NCBI RefSeq assembly: GCF_016086655.4
Contig: NC_052132.2
Span: 11,844,805-11,908,804, forward strand
Source of the DNA: Lepeophtheirus salmonis
Taxonomy: Eukaryota > Arthropoda > Copepoda > Siphonostomatoida > Caligidae
Length of the DNA: 64,000 nt
Direction of reading: 5' to 3'
In this document: in pieces, positions 11,601 to 22,719 of the stretch
Numbering within the stretch: position 1 is the stretch's first letter
Layout: each line of letters opens with the position of its first letter
Position numbers and translations under genes: made by a program
Notes under the pieces: generated by a model
Told to the model about the DNA's origin: nothing
Seen by the model: only the letters and a program-made list of their open reading frames with translations
The model's database searches: none

Positions 11601-14600
11601 GATAAAATAGGTCAAGTGTGGTGTGGAGAAATATGGCGCAATCCTACAGAACTTAAGGGGTGTTTTTTTTTAATAAAAAAAAAACAAATGTATTCTAAAA
11701 TCTTTTAGCATAATTTAATGCATGAAGAACTGTTCCATATTTTTGGACAATTTTATTTCATATTTTATATATATTTCATTATTTATAAACATAAAAATGA
11801 AGGATGGGAACAAAATTCCCCACTCGGCGTTGCTATGACCCTGCAAGTTAACAGACGTGTTTTCTTTTACATCATAATTACTCATTCTTGTGAACTCGTT
11901 ATAGATGTTGTACCAATTTATTGTTTTGAGTAATATATATGATGAATAATAAGTGTCAATAATTGTGGGTGTCTCTTAGTTTATTAAATTTTTTTAGATT
12001 GTCTTTGGAAGAAATGCAATCCTTGGGAAAATTGAATTGGTAATATATCTATCAATTAATCAATGATTTTGAATGTGAAGTATTTATAAACTTGCTTTAA
12101 TCCACTTACATCCAAATTTTTAATCCTATTTGTATATATTATTATTGAAAAACGTTCGAAAAGTTTAATTTTTTTACGTAATATTATCGTAATTGAAATT
12201 CAACGCTACTTAACTATCTGATTAAATAAAAATTTCTTAATAAGTATTCAAACAAAATAGACTAAAAATCGAATGTGAGGTCTATTCTACAACTTCAGCT
12301 TGGATATAAAGCACGGGAAGAAAAATTAAAAAAAGATATTCGCTTCTAAGTAAGGTACTTCATTTTACTGGATTTTTTTTTGTAGTTATTTACATTTTTA
12401 TCAATTGTATTCAAGATAAACTAAAAAATTTTTGTTGTTTCAAATGCTGATTGTTTGTATAAATTTATTGGTATCCATCTATATAGGTCTTTCATGTCAA
12501 TATAGGGCACTGAATCGCAGTTATACCCTAAAAACTTGATTTAAAAAACAAAGGCTTTAAAGGGCAAACCTACATTCTTTGATAGTTTTAATGATCACAT
12601 TCGTATTTTATGGCTTTATTAATGATAATAAATGTGGGGTTCAGTCTAAAAGCGCTCCAAGACCTTCATTTTGTTGCATAGTGTTATCATTACAGATGAT
12701 GGTATAATAAACAATAACGATGTATTAACCTCATTTATTAAGGGGAAATATCCTTGAGGGAAAATGATTTTCAGGCGAAATGACCTATGGGAATATGGTT
12801 AAGGGTAAATGCCTAAGGTTAAATAGTTTCCGTCGAAATTACTAGACATCAATATGTCTTACATATTATATAAATGCATCCCTTCATTTAAGAGTTCTGG
12901 TATGATTTGAGATGCTCAAGAACATTATATGTGATCTTGAACCTTAATTTAATTTTATATGACTTCATTTAATCTAATATCACGAATCAAATTTCTAATT
13001 ATTTTATTCTGACAATGAACGTTTACTACTTAAAGTGCCATTTACAGATTATCCAAAGGATTGATCAGAATTATTTGTCGAAAAATAAAAAAGTAATTCA
13101 TATTATCACATTAACACAAATAATTCTAGCTTGTTTTGTTTTTGACAGGACACGTATGGATGTTCATTGAAAGGGAGAGGGGTGGAAAGAGGCAGTAGGC
13201 CGTTACACTCAAAGTACATCAGAGTATTTATCTCTATTTTTAAATATAGAAAAAATTATTAAAATTCTGCTATGAACAATATAATAAAACTTTTGCAACG
13301 ATAAGTTTCTTTTTGTAATAGCCCTGATATTTGAACCTATTTATAAAGTATACAATGTGTCTCTCTTATTAAAAAATGACAAGAAGGCAATTGATGAATA
13401 TATATAAAAATGATATCATGGATTTTTATATCAATAAATTAATAATCTTGACAAAACTTGTAATAATTTGCATATAAGTCATTTTTTAAGCGCTATAAGC
13501 CTAGAAATAAAACAAAAATACAACAAGTAACCCACTTTATCTCTTAAGGTAGGTTACAAGTTATTACATATACCTAAAGAGTACTAGAGGAGCGTTTCTC
13601 AAAGTGGGTACATTTTAATAAAATGAATCTATATAATTTACCATAAAGTTCTGTCTGAAGGACACATTCAGTCCATAGCTCATTTAGGATGACTGCAGTA
13701 TGCATCATATTGTTATATCATATAACTGTGAAATATAATTGGTTTTGCACTCAGAACAAGGAACGAGCTACATAATTATGGATCCTTAAACCAAGAAGAG
13801 CCTCACGAGAACTGGGAATGATTTACTTAAAAATAAAGTATCTGCCTACTTCATACAAGCCTTCGTTCTCCAGATCTGAGTTTGCAGCAAAGGTACACAG
13901 CTTAGATACTAGTAAGGTTCAAAAGAGGACATACAACGACAGTTACTTCAAATTTGGTTTAATCAGTATGGGATACCCTTTTCCTTAGTGAGAGAGACAT
14001 TCAGCATGAAATTTTCAAACCAAGAGATGGATAGGAAAAAACTCAAGCGTATTATTATTTTCTGCTCCGTATTTTTTTTATTCCTATTTCGTTTAAAAAA
14101 ATTTCATTTTGGGTATGCAGTGTAATTTGTAATTATTAGAGTTGAGTAGTTTGCACAAAAATAATACCTTTCAAAATTAGAAAAGGAAGAACAATTCTTG
14201 CAAGTGTTTTTCTTATTTTTTGTTCATTATTTGATCAGTCGTCGTGGTATTAAATTTTCCCTCTGAAGTATAAATTATTGTCTATCTTTGGTGTAAGTTG
14301 CTTGAAAAATGCATAATAAAATTAATATTTATGAATATTAATATTCCTACAATATTTATTCTGCACTAATGCTTTTTACAATGTAGAATGTTCGCTTTTT
14401 TATGGCAGTAATTCATTTTCTCCCATCAAATCATATAATAAGCAGCTGCAATGCTCTAAATTTTTTTCATTAAAAACTACTCCACTCTAGTAATTGTACA
14501 TACTGAATTATAGGTTCTGAATTTAAATAACTATATATTGATATTAAGTTATTACATTTTGTTATTTTCTAATAATAAAAGACTAATTAGACTTGATTTG

Positions 14601-17600
14601 AACAAAATGGCCAGGATTGTTCTATAATCAATAATCCCTTACAAAAAGAACAAATTTTTTTTCTCTTGGATAACAAGGTTTATCTATAATTAAATTTAAT
14701 TGTACGATTAAAATGAAAGTTAAGGAAATCAAAAACATATATATATAATTCATTTATCACGTAAAAATAAAAACAAAAACTTAAAACAAACAACACTTAA
14801 TTGTAGTGTTTGTTTATAAAAGGACTATCCGTTTTGAAATACAGAAGTGAAGTTTCACAACAGATAAAACACCGGAGATATAATATTTCAAGGAAGTATA
14901 TGTAGCAAATAAGATATTATGAGCCTTTGTAATAGTTGCATTAATCTTCTCCATTTTTCCAGAGTAAAAGGCTAAGAAATGATCTTTCTTCACGTTATGA
15001 AAATAAATATTTCCTCCAAAACTTTGAGATCTCACTTGATATTAGACAATGAGTCTTTCAATTAAAGAGAAAATGATCGCTCGTCTCGTCCTTGGTTCCA
15101 CAAAGCCACATTTGTGTTTATTTCCGTAAAATTTTTTTGCCCTTACATCTAGAGTACCGGAAAGTATTCCATACCTAAGCTATTATTCTGATGAACATGT
15201 TTAGTATTATTTTGGAATAGTCAAGCTCTTCTTTCAAGGGAAATTTATTGCCCTTCTCTCCAGGTATATAAGAAAAGGGTCTTATATCTGAATATGACTG
15301 GATTTTCAAACATCTGACCTACTCAGTGAGAACAATCGAAAACGTAGTGGAAATGCAAGGCTTAGAACTGGTACATAACTCCTAAAAGGTAATTTATATT
15401 GTTCAAAGGTCATTTTGTTTATTAGCTCATCTGAATTTGCTGTTTCGTCCGCAAAATCGACACCACTCTTCCAAACTTCACACAGAGAGAACTTCTGATA
15501 GGAATATCCTCTTCTCAAAAGAGCAAAAGATATCAACGACTCCACTTGATAGTCTTTAGATCCTTTCTAAGTAAGTAGTCAACTTTTCCAGAACCCTTCT
15601 AAGAACTCTATAGGGTGTATTTGTGTACCTGTTATTAAAAAACATGAAAAATGAGCAATCAGAAATTTTCCTCTGTCCAAAGTTGTCCTATTCTTATATA
15701 TTTTTTCTTATTTAATTTTTTAAAAAGTATTCTTCATCATAATAATATTGTGACAATTTTTTCACCATAGGTAGTTACTCGTAAAAAAAGGATCACTTTG
15801 GAAATTATATAAGTGTTCCAAGCCTAGGCTTTGTCCTAGGTGTAAAGACTGAAAGGTGAAAAAATCCACAAACTCGCTCAATCTTTCTGGTGAAAAAACA
15901 AAACAAGAAGATTTATTTAATCATTTTATTCAAATTAATGATTATTTTATAGGCCAAATACAATAGTACTTGTATTTACATAAGTGTCCTGAAGCCCTAT
16001 AATCTAGTACTTATTTTTAAGTATTCATAAAACGCAAGAACTGATACTTAATTTTAAAAGAAGTACTTACAAATACTGAAATAATTTAGTACTTCAAAGA
16101 ACTTTATACCTGAAATTATAAAAAATATTTATCTTATTCCGTCTAATATGTTTAAAAAATATATATACTTTCATCTACTGTCTATGTATTTGTAAGTAAT
16201 AAATGATTATATAGTCTTTGATGTAGGTTAGAAAATTTATAATTCCTACTGGTTTGTTCAAAGATAAAAGCGGCTTCAATTTGAGAATGTAACAAGATGA
16301 AGTTCTCAGTTTAAGATTATTAGATTTATCCTTTCATTTTGAACGATAAATTGTCTTATTTACAAGGAATTCCACTGTCCTTTTCGTGTACAACGGCATA
16401 TTTAGTAATAAAAAATGGAAGTTTTAGCCGCAGGCTAAAATGCTGTTGCTCTATAGAGTGATTTCAAATTACGTTACAATTTTTATGTTGTCCAATTTGT
16501 GGGGATAAAATAAACATGTTTTTTAACAAACTTTTTTGATTAATATTAAGAATAATAGTAAACTATTGGATGTGAAAATGGGATCAACTAATAGAATGAC
16601 TTAAACCTTACAGTCTATGAAATTTTTATTGCTCAATTGCCCAGTTTTATGATAAAGCTTACCCTAAAATGTATTAAAAATACAAACTTTATTACATTTT
16701 TATACAATCCTATTTCCGTGTTGTAGATACAAATTAACTCTTACAATGGGAATAATAAGATATTTTCTTCTATTTATCATACTTTTCTCATCACTAATAA
16801 ATAAAAAAATGTTTACAAATATAGTTCCAATATCAGAGTTTGGAATCAAATTAAATTTTATGCAGGTGTTGAATCTTTTTTTATTCTATTCATAAAGCCA
16901 TTTGAAGGAGTTTTCTACGATTTATTGGAATTTTAGTAATTTAATCAAGTTAAATTTTATAGTAGTAAAAATGTTAATTTTGAGCCACTATAATGACATC
17001 TCCTACAATTATGATGCAAATAATGACGTCAGTGAAAATGCTCTATAGGGATGGAGATAAAATACATTGAGTGATGTCTCCTTCGTGATTGACCAAAAAA
17101 TGTAATTTGCAGTAGTAATAAACATGTTGTGAACAACATGGAGGCCGTTTCGAATATTTTTATGTTCGATCTTTACTTTATTTTACATTTGTTAATATTT
17201 TTCTTTATGAAACTTTTCATTTATTATACAAGTACATGTAGGCTAACTTTGTACAAAATCTGGAGTGTTTGATGAATAAATAACTATATTTTTGATTTTC
17301 TTTTGGGCGTGAAACATTTTTACATACTAAAAATCATTTGCTTTTACTCAGCGTAAGCACTGTATGTATTTTATCTCTATGGGTATAGCCTGGCTGGTAT
17401 TATACATTTTGTAGGTTTATCTTTATTTATGTGAGTCCAAGAAAGAGGGCCGGTTGTCTCGTGTTGCAACTTTGTTTGGTCTCCTCTAGTTATAATTAAT
17501 TATGATATTCATATAATATGTTATATACATGATTTACATTAGAGGTTATCACCTGAAAAATAAAATGAGTCATTACTGTCTTAAAAGTCTCAAAAAAGCC

Positions 17601-20600
17601 ACATGAAAGTAAAAGTTCTTGCATTAAAATAAACTTGCCTAGGACACCTACCTAATTCTCCCTTTTTACCCCGGAAAGTATTTAAATGAAGTAAAAAAAA
17701 TCTTATTTGGTAAACTTTTTTTTGTCATCAATATAAAAGCTGTACCTATAAAAAAATGACTTTGAGTATTATGTAATATATTCCTAGAGGTAAATCATTT
17801 TTATACAACGATAAACGCTGTGTCACTGTGTTTTGTAAGAAAAAAGATAAAAATCAATTATGAAAAGAAGAAAATTCAGCAAAAAAAGTAATTTATTATT
17901 CGATATCAGTTTGTGTATTATAGTGTATATTATATTATTAATGTCAAATATGTATTTGTATGATAAATTTACTCCATATATTTGGAACAAAGACATCACA
18001 GCTTAACATTTTTTATAATTATATATTTTTAAATTGTAGCATATTTAATTTATATAACAATTTCAAATCGAATCTTTGTTCAGGAATACTTAATTATAAA
18101 TGTGACGTACGCGATTTTTTGCAAAATATTATGTAAAGAGAAAGGACAATGTTTACAAGAAGTTCCGCATATTGCTTTACATCCATTAATGATCTCATCT
18201 TTAAAAGATGTATATAAATGTTTTTAAAATGTAACACAAGACTGAAAGGAACCTTGTTCTGGTAAATTAGGAGGCCTATATAGCTACTGCTGATTTTGTT
18301 TTCTCAGCTTAGAAGCCATTTAGCATTCCTGGAATAAACTAATACAGTCTCGTTGGTAAAATTAAAAAAATGGACGATTAAGTTAACAGAGTTTTTAAAA
18401 ATATGTCAAAAACTTATATTCCTTTGGTCAATCAGTTCCTTGAATGTGATTAGAAAAATAGGATGAAGGTTGATTTTTTCACCAAGAAAAATAATTGAGG
18501 AAAAATGTTAAACTGAGGATAAAGAATGGATACGGCTCATGGACCAGAAGGAGATGTTAATGATTTAATTGCTCAATCCTTACTAGATTTTTCAAAGGTA
18601 GAAGAATTTCCTATGCCTCGAAATGCCGATGAGAGCTTCTATTGCTCTGTTAGAATATGAAGAATCTGTTTGGAAATCAATTAATCTATACAGATTTCAG
18701 TTGTCAAATACATATGTAGCCGCTCTATGTAATTTTCTTTTAGAAGATATACAATTTTTGTGCCTTGAATTAACCTTGATAAGCAAAAAGTTTGAAGGAA
18801 AGACAGAGATACAGGGAAATTTATGACAAATCCTACAAAAAAGGAATAACTTGAAAATTTAAATGTATTGATTTTGACAGCAAGATGACCTTTTTCAAAA
18901 TGTTTAAAAGTATTGAATATTCATAGAGAAACAATGACTGCTTCAGATAAAAAAATATTTGACCATGAAAAAGAAAATCATCTCAGAATTACTAAATAAA
19001 ATTGTTTTAATTTGTATTGGCATAAAATATAAGGAATTGTTACATTTATAATTAGAAATTAAATTGAAAGTAATACACTTTATAATTTTTATAAAAATCT
19101 AAAAACGATATACAAACAAATTTACGTCAGTCTTTCTTCCCTCTATTTAAGAACACCAACATGAATAAATTCATTTTGTTTAACCAAGAAGTGGAAAAGC
19201 GGATGATCCGGCGATATATATACATTCTGTGCATATAGATCATAACATCTTAAAAATCTATAGTTGTTTTCCTATTTGATGGTTCTAACACTTATTTAGG
19301 AATTTTGTTCCCCTGATCCTCCCTAATGTACAGTATACATATGTTTTTCTCAATTATATTGTATGTAGTAAATATTCTATAATTATCATATTCTGTTTTT
19401 TTTTTAATGAGAACAAATAATTTTTTCTATAACTGTTGTGTAAATCCGGACAGCTTGGCAAATTATATATGAAGTAATGAATAAGTTGTGCAGGGTTACT
19501 ATATACATTATACATATATCATATATAATGATTAAAAAGCCTATCCAGGCTATTTTATAAACATAAACATTTATTATTTGTTCAGCTTCTTCCCGTTTTG
19601 TTGATCTGTCACATCAATCCATTTTGCGTTTATGTCGATCAATCAAATTAAATAGTTTATCAAACCAGTCATATCAGTCTGGTTCTAAAAAAATTGTCAG
19701 TCCTAGGACCCGTCCTTATCGGTCTTTAATGCCAACAACAATGGCTGAAATGATTTAGTCTCTAACTACCTTCTTTCAGCTATTCAACCTAACCTCTTTC
19801 ATAACAACAAGAAGTTTAAATTTAGATGTATTTGGTAGGACGTATAATAAGCAGTTCTAGCTATCATTCAACAATTTTCATTGTTTTATATATTCTTCCA
19901 TTCTAGCCTGGACTGAAGAAAATAAAAGGATAGCTAGGGCCGTAAGACTAATATTAATCGGTCCTTATGACCGATTACTCTGATAAAAGATGGGACTGAT
20001 AAAAAAATAAAGGCCGAAGAGGGGAAACAAAAGATACTGATTCTTGGATGGATCAATCACTAGTAGCATATAATTGAATAATGTATTAATAGTTATGTTT
20101 AAAAAAAAAATGATTACCAAAGCAATGGGTATAGCTTTGATTCTGTCTTTACAAGACTTGAATTGCTCTTAGAATCAAAGATTCTATACTTGACTTGGAA
20201 AGCTGAGACTCAAGAGTTTAGACTATATTTTAAGAAATTTTCTCACAATTTTTTTTCCCACTGTATTCAAAATGATTTTTTATGGGCAAACCAAGTTCAT
20301 TGTGAGCCACAATATGTAGCAAAATAAAAACTTTGTCATACTTAAGATATGTTCTTTAAAAATTCAGATTTATTATTACAAATTTATATTTACAAATTTA
20401 TACTTGACACAGGAAAAGCCTTAACGCTTAAATCAACAAATAAACTCTTATGGACTTGGAATGAACACGAAAAAATAATTTGTTCTTAAAACTGGGCTTG
20501 AAAATATTAATCAAAGTCTTAGACGTGTGAAAAAAAAAAAACTGGAGACTCGACGTGAGATTTGATACGAAAGACTATGAACTAACAGTGTATTATTGAC

Positions 20601-22710
20601 TTTCTCCTACTTGTGATCGGTACTAAAGTTTGCATGTCATTTTAACTGGAGTAAATATTTCCCATAAATGTGTTATAGTACAATCATAAATTGTTTATAT
20701 TATACTTCAGGGGTATCTACAAGGGTTGGGCTAGAGAGGCTGTAGTAGACCCCCTCCCCTTTGTCAAAAAAATGAAGGATTTTTTTTTATATTTTTTGTG
20801 AATACTAGCTCTTAGTTTTTGATTTTTTTCCAAAAGATTTAATTTTTGTGAATAGCTCTGGATTTTTGCAACCCCCCACCCCAAAAAAAAAAAAAAAAAA
20901 AATAATCATATATATATATTCTTCTGCAGACGTCCTTTACCTAGAATGATTTGATTTTAAAATGATTTAATCTACATATATGTCTACTAGTCTGTTTGAG
21001 ACAAACATTGTATTTTATTAACATTAAGAAAATTATTGTTTGTAGTAGTATATCTAATCCTTTCTAATTTCATACATTTATATATTTCAGATTAATTAAA
21101 AAAAGAGGAGATACTAGTCTTCGTGGACCCTTGAGCCGGACTCGCGATTCAAACATTGCTTCAAATTCCCAAAAGCTGGTGGAGGAAAATCGTGCTGCAA
21201 TAGTACTTTTCTTTATTGTAGTGATGTTCCTTATTTGCAGTCTCCCTCGTGTCATTTTAAATTTATATGAAGTCCTCAAACTCAATATGCTTCGAGCAGT
21301 TGTTTCAAATAAATGCTATACTTTACCTCTTTGGGTTGATCTTCTCTCATCAGTGTCGATTGCACTCCTAGTTATAAATTCATCCATTAATTTTTTCGTT
21401 TATTGCTTTGTCAATAGAACATTTCGAAATGAGTTTTTTGCACATATGAATAGAATGTGGACCTTCATTACGCATCGTAGAGATAGGATCTTTGCAGGGT
21501 GTATATATGGATCATCAGAGCGTATTCAAATGGAAGGCTGTGTCAATATACGTAATAATAACGGACATGTTATTAATAATAGTAATAACTTTGAATTGGA
21601 TCTTGAGATTCAAGATGGAAGTATAATGAATACGATGACAATGGAGCAGACAACAGAGACGATCAAGAAACAAAGTGGTAATATTTGTTTTTTTTTCTTC
21701 TCTTTGAATGTAGTGTGTTTAAAATGACTATTTTACAACAATTCGCAGTTCCAGGTAATTTTGGGTGAATATTATCGCCGGCGATAATTTTACAGCCTAT
21801 ATTTTTTTACCGCTGCAGATTTTCCAATATGACATATTTACCACCTTTTTATATTTTCGTATCATACGTTCGAACATAAAGGTTTATTGTATAAAAATGA
21901 GAAGAAGAAAAAAAGGAAATTCATATCATACTGATTGACTTATCATTAATCAGCAATTGATGAAGGAATTTTATAGTGATCTAATTTTGAATTGTAAACA
22001 TTCAATCGATCTATTTATGGGACTTAAAATATTATCTCAAAATGGAAGAGTTGCTTAAAATAACACGTGATGTTGATATAAAATTAAACGACAATTATTA
22101 CGACAAATATAATAGCTTTATAGTTATACAAAGTTAATACAAGTTAAACAACAGACATTCTCATCAGTAATCATGTTTTTCACTACAAAAGGTTGCGTGA
22201 TTGGAGTTGATGCTCCTCCAAATAGTACTGACAATTCTTTTTTTATTATTATTTATAAATTATTTTCTCTCTTTCTATTTCTCCTTGCAAAAGAATTAAT
22301 CTATTCGAGATACAACTGTAAAGTTCGAATTGATTATATAAAAACATAAAAAGGAGGCTTATATGTCTTGCAGCAAAATCTCTTTGAGGCAAAATTACAT
22401 TTGATCATACGGTTTACAATAATAATAGCTAACTCCAAGTAAGACTTCTGATCAAAATCCTCACATAAGAGGAATAAAACAATTGTGCTAGGACATTAAA
22501 AAAGCATGCTTAAGCTATATCGATTGTATAAATTGATATTTTATCGACTGACTATGTAGATACAAAGTGTATAAGCAGTTTCATACCTGCATCTTATTTT
22601 ATACAATATATACATACATTATCGAAGATATAAAATTCATATTTTTATTTTTCATTTTTATAGATACAATCATGGATGAAGGTACGGGTGTACTAACTAC
22701 TAACGTTTAA
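5676..22710 (+). CDS. Rhodopsin-class GPCR, FMRFamide-receptor-like (three coding exons)
   Basis: Predicted peptide-gated G-protein-coupled receptor of the plasma membrane. Coding exons are 5676-6367, 21091-21677 and 22664-22710. Both introns have GT-AG ends and the joined frame is 442 codons including TAA (441 residues). Helices fall at about TM1 20-42 (N34), TM2 50-70 (D61), TM3 88-114, TM4 138-158, TM5 206-228 (P218), TM6 266-291 (CSLPR, P283) and TM7 312-337. The TM3 motif is ERW instead of DRY, and TM7 has NSSINFFVY in place of NPxxY, as in FMRFamide-type receptors. N-glycosylation sequons lie at N2, N169 and N184. Helix 8 starts FRNEFF. The Asn-rich cytoplasmic tail ends TNV, which fits a class I PDZ ligand. 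Intron 1 splits R231 at the end of TM5. The ligand cannot be told from sequence. If intron 2 is not spliced, the frame stops at 21,727 with a different tail. Confidence 0.92.
7966..8118 (+). other. Small 50-codon open frame, function unknown
   Basis: An ATG-started frame of 50 codons with a protein-like, charged composition (for example GVAKLDEHFRNVLL and VETEMVMQEKANVIVS), standing out from the AT-rich intron around it. It lies in GPCR intron 1 on the same strand. I recognise no domain. It could be a fragment of a decayed transposon or retrocopy. Confidence 0.2.
8955..8992. repeat. Right-end fragment of a hAT-like non-autonomous repeat
   Basis: A C-run, an A-run and then tcttgtagacgcccttg repeats the layout of the right end of the element at 20,708-20,938 (C-run, A-run, tcttctgcagacgtccttt). 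No left end is seen nearby. Confidence 0.4.
9355..10347 (+). mobile_element. Tc1/mariner-class transposon, internally deleted, TIRs and TA duplication
   Basis: The ends are imperfect inverted repeats (22 of the first 30 positions match; AAGGGTTTTTCA left, AAGAGTTTTTCA right), flanked on each side by TA (9,353-9,354 and 10,348-10,349). The transposase reading starts at ATG 9,466 (MEKYPLEQRLQI), then jumps to RYQIKLTQKLKPLDHF, so most of the N-terminal DNA-binding region is missing. It continues through IIFSDDTHFWLNG (first catalytic Asp), a frameshift near 9,700, HPQKIIIWCGL, another frameshift near 9,880, FQQD (second Asp) and LTPLDYFLW (third Asp), ending near 10,195. The Asp-Asp spacing is 39 residues in this copy, longer than the 34 of classical mariner. 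A DD41D-like group fits if a two-residue deletion is assumed. It is dead as a gene but the ends are intact. Confidence 0.85.
9466..10195 (+). pseudogene. Transposase pseudogene inside the 9.4-kb element
   Basis: Broken DDE/D transposase of the IS630-Tc1-mariner superfamily, which would cut and rejoin its own terminal repeats. Three reading frames are needed: 9,466-9,500, then 9,504-9,716, then 9,650-9,890 and 9,880-10,122. The catalytic region is fairly well preserved (FSDD, QQD, TPLD) but stop codons and frameshifts interrupt it. The helix-turn-helix part is deleted. Such deletion copies can still be moved in trans if an active relative exists. Confidence 0.8.
10882..10950 (+). repeat. Left-end fragment of a hAT-like non-autonomous repeat
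   Basis: The stretch caggggtgtccgcaggggtg followed by ggctag closely matches the left end of the element at 20,708 (caggggtatctacaagggtt, ggctag). A GC-rich patch (gggcgctcgccccc) follows. No matching right end is found close by. Confidence 0.45.
10966..11117. repeat. Dispersed repeat, copy 1 (partner at 54,796)
   Basis: Shares a long collinear similarity with 54,796-54,952, including aagaatgact, gatg.tgatc, aattttactctg.gtccaaca, ataactc and tatgagcacaca-like endings, with many small differences. The GC content is slightly above the surroundings. No coding frame is conserved between the two copies, so the element type is unknown. Confidence 0.55.
12742..12842. repeat. About 15-bp tandem repeat, seven diverged units
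   Basis: Successive units start ggggaaata, gggaaaatg, ggcgaaatg, gggaatatg, gggtaaatg, ggttaaata and gtcgaaatt, with a period of about 14-16 bp and consensus near GGGTAAATGACCTAA. The GGCGAAATGACC unit resembles the GGCAAAATTACC motif found in the foldback elements at 21.75 and 28.14 kb. Confidence 0.55.
14814..15545 (-). mobile_element. LINE ORF2 C-terminal remnant
   Basis: Two minus-strand open frames (15,545-15,306 and 15,035-14,814) are linked by frame-shifted sequence that reads CGTKDETSDHFLF at about 15,063-15,105. This is a recognisable variant of the zinc-knuckle (C..C....ET..H.L...C) near the end of non-LTR retrotransposon proteins. The preceding part reads WNTFRYSRCKGKK, as expected before that knuckle. 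There are several stops, and no reverse-transcriptase catalytic box is seen, so this is a 3' fragment, typical of truncated LINE insertions. Confidence 0.45.
18526..18826 (+). pseudogene. Two overlapping coding-like frames, unrecognised
   Basis: ATG 18,526 opens a 45-codon frame with a protein-like composition (MDTAHGPEGDVNDLIAQSLL at its start) that stops at 18,663. An overlapping frame (18,623-18,826) takes over with EEDIQFLCLELT-like composition. A single-base shift around 18,640 would join them, so this may be a frameshifted fragment of a transposon or retrocopy. I recognise no family. It sits inside GPCR intron 1, on the same strand, without obvious splice sites. Confidence 0.22.
19955..19977. 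repeat. Small perfect hairpin
   Basis: Arms taatcggtc and gaccgatta (9 bp each) flank a 5-base loop. The surroundings (19,690-20,010) contain further scattered GGTCC/CGGTC-like words (cctaggaccc, tatcggtct), so it may be the remains of a palindromic repeat. Confidence 0.4.
20708..20938. repeat. hAT-like non-autonomous element, about 230 bp
   Basis: The left end caggggtatctacaagggtt and the reverse complement of the right end (aaaggacgtctgcagaag) share a GG..(T/G)TCT.CA core, as expected of short hAT-type inverted ends. The interior is non-coding and includes repeated gaatagctc/ttgatttttt-like segments, a C-run and a 20-base A-run. I could not find a convincing 8-bp target duplication. Related ends occur at 8,955 and 10,882. 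Confidence 0.5.
21751..22410. repeat. Foldback-type element filling GPCR intron 2
   Basis: The left arm (about 21,751-21,880) and right arm (about 22,320-22,410) are inverted copies: accaccttttt-atatttt..gttcgaac on the left against gttcgaa..ataaaaacataaaaaggaggct on the right. The outer ends carry GGTAATTTT / AAAATTAC words and a short palindrome cgccggcg. About 440 bp of AT-rich non-coding sequence separates the arms. The right arm is also collinear with the right arm of the element at 28,139-28,518, defining a family. It occupies about two thirds of the 986-bp intron. Confidence 0.6.
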
Positions 22711-22713
22711 TCG

Positions 22714-22719
22714 AATAAA
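22714..22719 (+). promoter_or_regulatory. Candidate polyadenylation signal of the GPCR gene
   Basis: AATAAA lies 4 bases after the TAA of the third coding exon. This is close to the stop codon, so a later signal may be used instead. The sequence is AT-rich and AATAAA by chance is common here. Confidence 0.3.

Larger units (their letters stand above)
6368..21090 (+). other. GPCR intron 1 (14.7 kb) with transposon debris
   Basis: Begins GTATGC after ...tttacag and ends tatatttcAG. It contains a deleted Tc1/mariner-class element (9,355-10,347), two ends of a hAT-like repeat family (8,955-8,992 and 10,882-10,950) and a full-size relative (20,708-20,938), a dispersed repeat copy (10,966-11,117), a 15-bp repeat array (12,742-12,842), LINE remnants (14,814-15,545) and two small unassigned open frames (7,966-8,118 and 18,526 onward). 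The long remaining stretches (6,400-7,960, 11,120-12,740, 12,845-14,810, 15,550-18,500, 19,000-20,700) show nothing but AT-rich unique-looking sequence. Confidence 0.85.

Noticed and set aside
16420..16442. Perfect small palindrome ttttagcc-gca-ggctaaaa
   Set aside because: The arms are only 8-9 bp and nothing around it suggests an element or RNA gene; such hairpins arise by chance.
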